Origin: CAZUMH01 sp964621645
Lineage (GTDB): Bacteria > Zhuqueibacterota > QNDG01 > JAGLOF01
Direction of reading: 5' to 3'
DNA length: 12,086 bases
Assembly: GCA_964621645.1 (NCBI GenBank)
Contig: CAZUMH010000101.1
Coordinates: 1-12,086 of the forward strand
Under the pieces are notes generated by a model. It was not told where the DNA came from. It worked only from the letters and a program-made list of their open reading frames with translations, and did not search any database. Each line of letters begins with the position of its first letter. The first letter of the stretch is position 1. Made by a program: the position numbers and the translations under genes. Positions 1 through 6,187 of this stretch are shown here, piece after piece.

Positions 1-153
1 GGGGAGATTATTCAGGATGTCTCCGGGCTGCACCCGGGACATTACCGGATAGGATTCCACCTCCTCCATGTAGCGGGCGATCCATTCCACGACTTCCTTC
101 CCTTGACGGCGGAACTCATCCGGCGACATGTGGAATGATTTCTTTTCAGCCAT
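1..153 (-). CDS. PLP-dependent aromatic-L-amino-acid decarboxylase family protein, N-terminal fragment
   Basis: Only the first 51 codons are inside the window; the reading frame is open through base 1. The start is the ATG at 153-151, preceded by an AGAGGTG Shine-Dalgarno about 4 nt upstream. The peptide begins MAEKKSFHMSPDEFRRQGKE and continues through a V-x-W-I-A-R-Y region into E-S-Y-P-V-x-S-R-V-x-P-G-D-I. This is the characteristic N-terminus of group II (DDC/TyrDC-like) pyridoxal-phosphate decarboxylases, where it forms the first helices of the dimer interface. The catalytic lysine and PLP-binding residues lie outside the window, so substrate (Tyr, Phe, Trp, DOPA or another amino acid) cannot be judged. 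The gene lies 62 nt after lptD on the same strand with no terminator between them, so co-transcription is possible. Confidence 0.82.
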   Translation of the reverse strand, partial: MAEKKSFHMSPDEFRRQGKEVVEWIARYMEEVESYPVMSRVQPGDILNNLP

Positions 154-215
154 AGTGCACCTCTTGCCGCAAATGCTGTCTTGAGGATTGAGAAAAATCG
201 GGAATCATTGCCGCA

Positions 216-2840
216 TTAATATAACGCGCTTCCCAATCCCGATCCTGAGAAACCCTGCCTCCCCTGCCCTTTTTCGAACTTGATGTCCTGGAGCATAGTC
301 GACTTGATGTTGATCCGGAAATAGAAGCGTTTATATAATCCAACCGGAGTCCAGACAAACTGTGCCTCCCAGCAGTGCAGATCCCGGTGGATAGTAAAAT
401 CCTGGCTGACCACCGCTTTTTCCATAAGATCGAAGCGGGACTGCCAGGAGATGCGCCAGTTTTTCGTCAGATTGAATTTAAGGTCGGTGTTGATCCAGAA
501 ACGTTTGGAAGGATTCTGGGGATTGAAGCGGCTGTCCGCATAGGAGAGGCTGGTGCTCAAGTTCCAGGGAATGGAAAAGCTGCCCATGTCCTCCGTTACA
601 TTGAAGCGATCTCCGGCGATATTGTACCCGGAAGGAGAAAGAGCTTCAGCGGCCAGGCTGTCACTGCCGCTTTCCCGGGCTCCGGCACTGCCGCCCGCCG
701 CGGCCGTGCCCTTGAAGTTCATGCGCAGATCGAGACTGAAGTTCACCATCCGGGCCCAGCGGCTGCCGAATATTGACTTGAGGCTGGACCAGTCGATATC
801 GCTCATAAAGTAGTGATCCACCCCGTTGCCTTCCGAATCGGTCTGGTAGAGGCTGTGCAATGCCTGTATGTTCAGGCTGATATTCCTGGTCGGCTGGGCT
901 CGCAGGGAGGAGGATATATTTCCCAGCTTAAATTCCTCGGCCTTCCAGTTATAGGAGGTTGAGATATTATAGGAAAAAAGGTCGAGTTTTTTCTCCTTGC
1001 CCTCCGCTCCCGCCTTCATCTGAAAAAGGTTTTGTACGCTGAAGTTAAGGCTCTTGCGGCCCTGACGGGGCGTTCCGGAAAAGAGGCTGTTCCCATAGCG
1101 GTCGTAATAAGTAGTTTTACCGGAAGAATCGGTGACCGCATCGTAGTAATCGAAGTTGGCAGAGGAATAATCAGGCTGATACGTGAAGCTTAATGAGGGC
1201 GTCATGACATGACGCACCAGGACATCCGGTAAAAGTGAGGATCGAAAAATCCCATATATCTTGGTTCCAAACGAGATCGACATATCATAGGTGCGGCGGG
1301 CGAAAAATCCTTTCTCTTCCTCCTGCAGCACCTGATTTGAATCGCTGTCCCAGATATGATGTTCCTGTTTGTTAAACCAGGTCTCCTGATAATTGATGCC
1401 GGGAGACACGGTCAGATAACGGAAAATCTTCTGAGGGCTGTTCAGACTGGCATCATGCCGCCAGCCCATATCTCGCTGGGTGGTATAGCTGCTATCACTA
1501 TTCTGAGACCTGCGCCGGCTTATTTCGAAATTGGAATTGTAGGAGAGATATATATTGTTATACCATTTGGCCTCAATCGTTTCGCCGCGATCCGCTTTCG
1601 GTTTCTTGAACAGGGCCGTACGTCCGCCCCGGAAACTAATCCTGGGGAGTGTCTCGGTATAGGAATCATTCTGCAGCTCCTGAACCCTGCTTAGATTGAC
1701 CGTTACACTGCGGGACCCGCCGAACTGTTTGGTAATGGTGGCGTTTGATCGTATCTGGCTCCTCATTCTCTGATCACGGCTGGCTGACAGCTCCCGGTAT
1801 ATATCCTTGCTGCTGACGAAGGTTCCGCTGGCATTCACCCGCAAGCTGGGACTGATGATTTGAGAGTGAACCACATTGAGATCCCAGCGCCGTGCCGTGG
1901 TTCCATAAGCATCGAAATCCTTTCTGGTCCATGAGCCTGAAATACTGCCCTGCAGTTTATACCGGACATTATAGGTTAAATCTCCCCGGAAGAGGAAGCC
2001 GCTCTTCTCGTAATAGTCCACCGTTCCCCGCACATCCCAGTAATCACTGGCGGCCCAGTAATAGCCCAATCCCCGCAGGTACCGACCTTCGACACTGCTC
2101 TCTCCATAACGGGGCAGGAGCAGGCCGGAATGCCTGCCCTTGTTGATGGGGAAATAGACGAAAGGCAGGGCAAGTACGGGAATCTTGCCCAGATACATGA
2201 CGATAGGTTTGGCCACCACGCTCTTATTCATGTCGATGCGCATCTTTTTGCTCTCGAAATGAAAATGCGGCTCCTCCTCCCGGTCACAGGTGGTAAATGA
2301 GGCGTCACCGATATAGGCCGTCTGACCGCCCGCCACTTTCATCACCCGCCCCGTGTAGAATCCGTCTTCGAATTTGGTCCTTCCCCGCTGCACTCTTCCC
2401 CGGCGCGTCTTGAAATTATATTCCATCCGCTCGCCGGTCATGACGTCTCCCGCTTCGCTGAACTCCGGCAATCCCCGCATGGTGACACTCTTGACCGAAT
2501 CTCCCCTCTGGGGATCATAGATCATCACCGTATCCGCCATTCCTTCAGCCAAGAGGATATTCCTCTTCCAGTCCACCGAGATGCGGGCAGCTTTGATCTC
2601 AATATCCATGTATTTGACGCTGGCTTCGCCTTCCAGGATCGTTCTTTCCTGGTCGATGAAGTTGTCGAAAATACGCGCCTCGTACTGGATGGGTCCCTCT
2701 AACTGGCTGCCGCTTATCTCTCCCTTCACTTTGGTAGTGTCCCGATCTGAAGATACGGATTGCCCGGCAGCCGTGAGTGTAACGACCAGAGAAAAACAGG
2801 AAGTGACAACAAAAAGTAAATATGTCTGCGGATTTTTCAT
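216..2840 (-). CDS. lptD: LPS-assembly protein LptD (OstA), outer-membrane beta-barrel
   Basis: This 874-residue protein is the outer-membrane translocon that places lipopolysaccharide in the outer leaflet together with lipoprotein LptE. I chose the ATG at 2840. It gives a typical signal peptide (MKN, a hydrophobic stretch at about residues 7-25, A-x-G near 25-27), whereas the longer frame to 2939 adds 33 residues lying inside the kinase gene. Residues about 35-200 form the periplasmic OstA/LptD jellyroll-like domain. It is followed by the C-D-x-E-E-E-P-x-F-x-F junction (185-195), P-F-x-Y-F-P (226-231) and H-S-G-L-L-L-P-R-Y-G (237-246), all diagnostic of LptD. The rest is a beta-barrel of alternating aromatic strands with long Ser/Asn-rich loops. 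A Gly/Ala/Ser-rich insert near 745-780 is probably an external loop. After the signal peptide only Cys185 and Cys823 remain. Start is 10 nt after the kinase stop codon, so the two are probably one operon. Family assignment is secure; LptE is not in the window. Confidence 0.93.
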   Translation of the reverse strand: MKNPQTYLLFVVTSCFSLVVTLTAAGQSVSSDRDTTKVKGEISGSQLEGPIQYEARIFDNFIDQERTILEGEASVKYMDIEIKAARISVDWKRNILLAEGMADTVMIYDPQRGDSVKSVTMRGLPEFSEAGDVMTGERMEYNFKTRRGRVQRGRTKFEDGFYTGRVMKVAGGQTAYIGDASFTTCDREEEPHFHFESKKMRIDMNKSVVAKPIVMYLGKIPVLALPFVYFPINKGRHSGLLLPRYGESSVEGRYLRGLGYYWAASDYWDVRGTVDYYEKSGFLFRGDLTYNVRYKLQGSISGSWTRKDFDAYGTTARRWDLNVVHSQIISPSLRVNASGTFVSSKDIYRELSASRDQRMRSQIRSNATITKQFGGSRSVTVNLSRVQELQNDSYTETLPRISFRGGRTALFKKPKADRGETIEAKWYNNIYLSYNSNFEISRRRSQNSDSSYTTQRDMGWRHDASLNSPQKIFRYLTVSPGINYQETWFNKQEHHIWDSDSNQVLQEEEKGFFARRTYDMSISFGTKIYGIFRSSLLPDVLVRHVMTPSLSFTYQPDYSSANFDYYDAVTDSSGKTTYYDRYGNSLFSGTPRQGRKSLNFSVQNLFQMKAGAEGKEKKLDLFSYNISTSYNWKAEEFKLGNISSSLRAQPTRNISLNIQALHSLYQTDSEGNGVDHYFMSDIDWSSLKSIFGSRWARMVNFSLDLRMNFKGTAAAGGSAGARESGSDSLAAEALSPSGYNIAGDRFNVTEDMGSFSIPWNLSTSLSYADSRFNPQNPSKRFWINTDLKFNLTKNWRISWQSRFDLMEKAVVSQDFTIHRDLHCWEAQFVWTPVGLYKRFYFRINIKSTMLQDIKFEKGQGRQGFSGSGLGSALY

Positions 2841-2850
2841 CGTTTGAATG

Positions 2851-3801
2851 TCAGTCCTCAAAATCCATTGCCAGGCGGGCCGCTCCGCATAGTCCGGCCG
2901 CGTTTCCCAGGCTGGCCGGAACAATCTCCAGCGCGGCACGGGAGACTTTAAGAGTCGTTTCCGCTGCGGCTTCCCGGGCCGGGGACAGGATGAATTCTCC
3001 GGCGGCGGCGACGCCGCCCCCTATCACGGCCCTTTCAAGATTAAGCAGGTTTGCCACCGAGCCCACGGCCACGCCCAGCCAGCGGCCGGCTTCCTCCAAT
3101 ACAGCCTTGGCCGTTTTGTCTCCGGCTTCAGCCGCCCGGCTTATATCTCTGGGGGTCACTTCTTCTGGTGGAATATCCCCCAGAGAGCTCTCTTCCACGA
3201 CCAGCTTCTCCCTCAGCGTTCGGAGGATTCCCCGGGTCCCGATATATGCTTCCAGGCAGCCTTTTCTTCCGCAGGTGCAGAGCTCGCCGTCACGGCAGAC
3301 TATCATGTGCCCAAACTCCCCCGCGCCGCCGCTGGCGCCGCGGTATACGGTTCCGCTCAGGATCAGTCCGCCCCCCACGCCGGTCCCCAGGGTAACCATC
3401 AGCATTTCCCGGCAGCCCTTTCCGGCGCCGTAGCTGTACTCCCCAAGGCCGGCCATATTGGCGTCGTTATCCAGGAATACCGGTATCCCGATCCTTTTAA
3501 ACATCTCTTCGGCCACCAGTATATTATTCCAGCCCGGAAGATTTGGCGCCTCCACCAGCAATCCCTTTTTCACTATCACCTGGCCCGGCACACCGATCCC
3601 AACGGCTTTGACGTTGCCGTCCGGATACTTTTTCTGCAGCATATCCACCAGCGAGGCCATCCGGTCCAGCACTCCGGCCGGCCCCAGTTCAGCCTGGGTT
3701 GGCAGGGTATCACGAGCCCTGATCTCACCGTGAGTGGTTACCAACCCGCCCTTGATATCGGTACCACCCAGATCTATGCCCGCATACACTTCTCCACTCA
3801 T
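2851..3801 (-). CDS. ROK-family sugar kinase, probable glucokinase
   Basis: A 316-residue cytoplasmic kinase predicted to phosphorylate a hexose (most likely glucose, possibly an amino sugar) with ATP. The N-terminal phosphate-binding motif D-L-G-G-T-D-I-K-G-G is at residues 10-19, the catalytic D-N-D-A-N at 111-115, and the second nucleotide-binding motif G-T-G-V-G-G-G at 139-145. The ROK signature has the zinc ligands His165 in G-E-F-G-H-M and Cys175, Cys177 and Cys182 in C-T-C-G-x-x-G-C-L-E. There is no N-terminal helix-turn-helix, so it is a kinase and not an Mlc/NagC-type repressor. I chose the ATG at 3801 because GGAG lies 5 nt upstream; an ATG at 3825 in frame would add eight residues but has no convincing ribosome binding site. 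Its stop is 10 nt before lptD. Sugar specificity cannot be settled from sequence alone, so I leave the symbol blank. Confidence 0.9.
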   Translation of the reverse strand: MSGEVYAGIDLGGTDIKGGLVTTHGEIRARDTLPTQAELGPAGVLDRMASLVDMLQKKYPDGNVKAVGIGVPGQVIVKKGLLVEAPNLPGWNNILVAEEMFKRIGIPVFLDNDANMAGLGEYSYGAGKGCREMLMVTLGTGVGGGLILSGTVYRGASGGAGEFGHMIVCRDGELCTCGRKGCLEAYIGTRGILRTLREKLVVEESSLGDIPPEEVTPRDISRAAEAGDKTAKAVLEEAGRWLGVAVGSVANLLNLERAVIGGGVAAAGEFILSPAREAAAETTLKVSRAALEIVPASLGNAAGLCGAARLAMDFED

Positions 3802-3943
3802 CTCCGCTCCATCTATTGGACGCATTGGCCGGCTCTCGCGTTACTTCCGGTCTGTTTAATTACCATTTTTTGCATGTTTCTCTGTCCATCAGAATCGTAT
3901 TGTTTCCTAATCCTATGTATCTGAGGGGGGACCAGCAGCCCGT
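3802..3943. other. Spacer between rarA and the ROK kinase
   Basis: A 142-nt gap without a gene. I looked for a terminator and for a promoter on the minus strand. Only a TGGACA hexamer (about 3880-3875) resembles a -35 box, and no -10 box is properly spaced from it. The kinase-lptD pair may therefore depend on read-through from rarA or on a promoter of a type I cannot recognise. Confidence 0.35.
3807..3810 (-). promoter_or_regulatory. Ribosome binding site deciding the ROK kinase start
   Basis: GGAG on the minus strand, 5 nt before the ATG at 3801. It supports this start over the in-frame ATG at 3825, whose upstream bases show no Shine-Dalgarno match. Confidence 0.6.
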
Positions 3944-5302
3944 TCATTTCTCTTTTTTATTCCCCGTCGGCTTCCCGTTTTTCTCCCGCCTTTTTTTCCA
4001 CCAATTTTCCAGCCGTTCCTTTATCTGTTTTTCCTGTCCTATCTCTTTGGGACGATAGTATATCTTGTCGGCCAGTTTTTCCGGAAGTCCGGTCTGTTCC
4101 ACAAACCCGCCCTCGAAATCATGGGCGTATTTGTAGCCCTTGCCGTAATTTAATTCCTTCATAAGACGGGTAGGCGCGTTGCGCAGATGAAGGGGGACCG
4201 GTTCCTGAGAGGTTTTGCCGGCATCATCGAGGGCCTCACTCACCGCCAGGTAGGAAGCGTTGCTCTTGGGAGCGGAGGCCAGATAGGTGGTCGCCTGGGC
4301 CAGGATAATACGAGCTTCCGGCATACCTACGGAGTGAACCGCCTGGAAGGCGGCTTGGGCCAGTACCAGACCCGTGGGAGCCGCGTTCCCCACATCTTCA
4401 GAAGCCAGAATGACCAGACGCCTTGCGATAAAAAGAGGATCCTCACCCGCCTGCAGCATGCGTGCCAGCCAGTAGACCGCACCATCAGGATCGGACCCCC
4501 GCACGCATTTGATGAACGCCGATATGGTATCGTAATGGGCGTCTCCCTTCTTATCATAAAGGAAGGATTGTTTCTGTACCGCTTCCCGGATCACTTCAGG
4601 AGTAACCTGGGGCCGGCCCTTCTTGCGGGGAGCAAGCTCGACGCTGAGTTCCAACGCATTGAGCACCACTCTACCGTCGCCCGCCGCCAGAGCGGCAAGC
4701 CGCTGCTTGACTTCGTCACTGATCTGAGGTTTTTCTTTGGTTAAAATATCATCCTGCTGGAGAGCCCGGTCCAATAATTGTACCAGATGCTCATCCTCCA
4801 GCTTCTCCAGCCGGTAGACCCGGCAGCGGGAAAGCAGCGGTGAAATCACCTCGAATGAGGGATTTTCCGTCGTGGCACCGATTAAAATGATAGTCCCGTC
4901 TTCCACCGCATGCAGCAGTGCGTCCTGCTGGGCTTTGTTGAACCGGTGTATTTCATCGATGAAGAGCACGGTGCGCCGGCCCTTCCCCCCCAGATTCAAC
5001 CGGGCCTGCTGCATGATCTTACGCAGGTCCGCCAGCCCGGCTGTCACGGCACTGATGGCAAAGAAAGCCGCATCCGTTTCCCGGGCGATGATGCGGGCCA
5101 GAGTGGTCTTGCCCACGCCCGGCGGTCCCCAGAAAATGAATGAAGCAGTGGATCCGGTTTCTATCAGGCGGGTCAGTACTTTTCCCGTACCGATCAGGTG
5201 CTCCTGGCCGACGAAATCCTCCAGCTTCTCAGGGCGCATTCTATCGGCGAGAGGCCGCCCTGGATCATCCCGGGATAGAGTATGTTCAGTGAAAAGATCC
5301 AT
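3944..5302 (-). CDS. rarA: Replication-associated recombination protein A (RarA/MgsA), AAA+ ATPase
   Basis: A 452-residue AAA+ ATPase of the clamp-loader/RuvB-related group. The family acts at stalled replication forks and on single-stranded DNA-SSB junctions in genome maintenance. The N-terminus carries the family hallmark L-A-D-R-M-R-P-x-x-L-x-D-F-V-G-Q-E-H-L (18-36). Walker A is G-P-P-G-V-G-K-T-T (59-67), Walker B is V-L-F-I-D-E-I-H-R-F (112-121), sensor 1 is G-A-T-T-E-N-P-S-F-E-V (142-152), and the arginine-finger segment S-R-C-R is at 158-161. The C-terminal half carries the MgsA-type helical tetramerisation domain (S-A-F-I-K-C-V-R-G-S-D-P-D-G-A-V-Y-W-L-A), and the extreme C-terminus is a Lys/Arg-rich tail. 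Length matches the family. No Shine-Dalgarno precedes the ATG at 5302; instead a good promoter ends 8 nt upstream of it. The ROK kinase follows after 142 nt with no terminator seen, so read-through is possible. Confidence 0.95.
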   Translation of the reverse strand: MDLFTEHTLSRDDPGRPLADRMRPEKLEDFVGQEHLIGTGKVLTRLIETGSTASFIFWGPPGVGKTTLARIIARETDAAFFAISAVTAGLADLRKIMQQARLNLGGKGRRTVLFIDEIHRFNKAQQDALLHAVEDGTIILIGATTENPSFEVISPLLSRCRVYRLEKLEDEHLVQLLDRALQQDDILTKEKPQISDEVKQRLAALAAGDGRVVLNALELSVELAPRKKGRPQVTPEVIREAVQKQSFLYDKKGDAHYDTISAFIKCVRGSDPDGAVYWLARMLQAGEDPLFIARRLVILASEDVGNAAPTGLVLAQAAFQAVHSVGMPEARIILAQATTYLASAPKSNASYLAVSEALDDAGKTSQEPVPLHLRNAPTRLMKELNYGKGYKYAHDFEGGFVEQTGLPEKLADKIYYRPKEIGQEKQIKERLENWWKKRREKNGKPTGNKKEK

Positions 5303-5310
5303 ACTGGATA

Positions 5311-5339
5311 AATTTAGGATAATTCAAAACTAAAGTCAA
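5311..5339 (-). promoter_or_regulatory. Sigma70-type promoter of rarA, predicting a leaderless or near-leaderless mRNA
   Basis: The -35 element TTGACT (5339-5334, 5 of 6 consensus bases) is separated by exactly 17 nt from the -10 element TAAATT (5316-5311, 4 of 6 bases). Transcription would begin near 5305-5303, only 1-3 nt before the ATG at 5302. This agrees with the absence of a Shine-Dalgarno sequence in front of that ATG. The promoter lies just downstream of a set of hairpins that follow the preceding gene. Confidence 0.6.
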
Positions 5340-5349
5340 GGAAGGATCG

Positions 5350-5378
5350 CATCGGGTTTGGGATCATTCCCTCCGATG
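5350..5378 (-). repeat. Hairpin 3 of the DUF2378-rarA spacer
   Basis: An inverted repeat: CATCGG (5350-5355) pairs with CCGATG (5373-5378), and inside it GGG (5360-5362) pairs with CCC (5369-5371) around a 6-nt loop. The internal loop is asymmetric (4 nt against 1). It ends 11 nt before the rarA -35 element. It could be part of a terminator region or an operator; the sequence does not decide. Confidence 0.4.
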
Positions 5379-5383
5379 AATGG

Positions 5384-5412
5384 CCAAAAAGGATTTGAAA
5401 CATCCCTTTTGG
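5384..5412 (-). repeat. Hairpin 2 of the DUF2378-rarA spacer, 11-bp stem with U-rich 3' arm in minus-strand RNA
   Basis: CCAAAAAGGAT (5384-5394) faces ATCCCTTTTGG (5402-5412) around a 7-nt loop. The only imperfect pair is A5390/C5406, which is a mismatch in plus-strand RNA but a U-G wobble in minus-strand RNA, so the stem is fully paired only on the minus strand. An outer GATGA/TCATC pairing (5375-5379 with 5414-5418) could extend it, in competition with hairpin 3. There is no U-tract after the stem, so it is not a standard intrinsic terminator. Confidence 0.5.
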
Positions 5413-5444
5413 ATCATCAGGCAAGGTGGTGCGAGAGACAATCA

Positions 5445-5471
5445 GGGGCAGAAACTATTCGTCTCCGCCCC
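5445..5471 (-). terminator. Hairpin 1, probable 3'-end structure of the DUF2378-like gene
   Basis: An 11-bp stem (5445-5455 with 5461-5471) closes a 5-nt loop, 24 nt after the stop codon of the DUF2378-like gene. In minus-strand RNA the arms are GGGGCGGAGAC and GUUUCUGCCCC, fully paired with two G-U wobbles. In plus-strand RNA the same two positions are A-C mismatches, so the structure favours the minus strand. The following bases are only moderately U-rich (TGATTGTCTCTC), so termination may be inefficient or the hairpin may instead protect the mRNA 3' end. Confidence 0.5.
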
Positions 5472-5495
5472 GTCAACGTCATTAGAATCAGCCGC

Positions 5496-6071
5496 TCAGG
5501 CCCAGGTGGCCACGAATTCCGTAACAGGATCCCCTTTGGCAAGAGACTGGGTAATGGTGATCGTGACATCCTGGCAGCCCAGAAGCTCAAGGGTTCCCTC
5601 CATCCAGCCGGCCATGTCATACTCCAGCACCCGGTAGGGTTCCGGAAATTTTACAATATGCACAACACATCCGTTACTGCCCGATTCCGACACTCTCAGT
5701 TCACCTTCAGGATAATAATCCGAGAAGACCCTGGAGGCACGCTCAATGATGAACTGGGGTTTGCCGATCTTATAGAAAAGCCTGTAGATACCTTTCAAGG
5801 CAAAATCCGCGCTGAACTTACCTGACTGCCAGGCACCGCGTTCATCTCCGTTGAAAAACATCTCGCATACCTTTGATGTCGGTTCCACCATCGCTTCGTA
5901 AAGTGGATAAAGCTTATTTGCCAGGATGATGCCCTTTTGAATCTCCCTTGCCGCCGGAGACAGGGAATCCACCCAGTCTTCGTACTGATCCGGGTAATGA
6001 GCTCTGACAAAAGCGGGAACCGCCAGTATACTGTTGCCCATCACATGCATCCTGCTCTCAGAATCCTTCAT
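5496..6071 (-). CDS. DUF2378/TIGR02265-like protein (V4R-like C-terminal signature)
   Basis: A 191-residue soluble protein of unknown function with no signal peptide or membrane segment. It resembles the DUF2378/TIGR02265 family, best known from expanded paralogues in Myxococcus and also found in other Gram-negative lineages. Supporting positions are F-A-L-K-G-I-Y-R-L-F-Y-K-I-G-x-P-Q-F-I-I-E-R-A (90-112), F-P-E-P (142-145), the G-W-M-E-G-T-L-E-L-L-G helix (155-165) and the final G-D-P-V-T-E-F-V-A-T-W (180-190). Related V4R-type ligand-binding folds usually have G-D-P-x-C-x-F at the last motif; here the cysteine position is Thr184. The start at 6071 is well supported by AAGGAGG (6086-6080) 8 nt upstream. 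The gene lies 116 nt after cysS. A role in small-molecule sensing is a guess from the fold resemblance. Confidence 0.62.
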   Translation of the reverse strand: MKDSESRMHVMGNSILAVPAFVRAHYPDQYEDWVDSLSPAAREIQKGIILANKLYPLYEAMVEPTSKVCEMFFNGDERGAWQSGKFSADFALKGIYRLFYKIGKPQFIIERASRVFSDYYPEGELRVSESGSNGCVVHIVKFPEPYRVLEYDMAGWMEGTLELLGCQDVTITITQSLAKGDPVTEFVATWA

Positions 6072-6187
6072 GAGATTACCCTCCTTTTCTCGTCCCGGCC
6101 GTCCGCATCCTGCTTTCTCGGCGTGCGGATTCTCGCTGTATTGATGAAACTCGAATACTGCTGAAACGCTATTTTCTTGCGGAGAGT

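Noticed and set aside
160..215. Direct repeat TGCGGCAA in the lptD-decarboxylase spacer
   Set aside because: Two copies of eight bases about 30 nt apart; too short to distinguish from chance and linked to no known operator.
2841..2939. A 33-residue N-terminal extension of LptD
   Set aside because: It overlaps the kinase C-terminus and would place the signal peptide internally; the ATG at 2840 starts directly at a proper signal peptide.
3307..3924. A 205-codon plus-strand frame opposite the ROK kinase
   Set aside because: Antisense to a gene with complete ROK motifs; Pro/His/Gln-rich composition typical of a shadow frame.
6101..6130. Short inverted repeat (TCCGCA/TGCGGA) between cysS and the DUF2378-like gene
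   Set aside because: Only six pairs with a 16-nt loop and no U-tract; not strong enough to call a terminator or regulatory hairpin.
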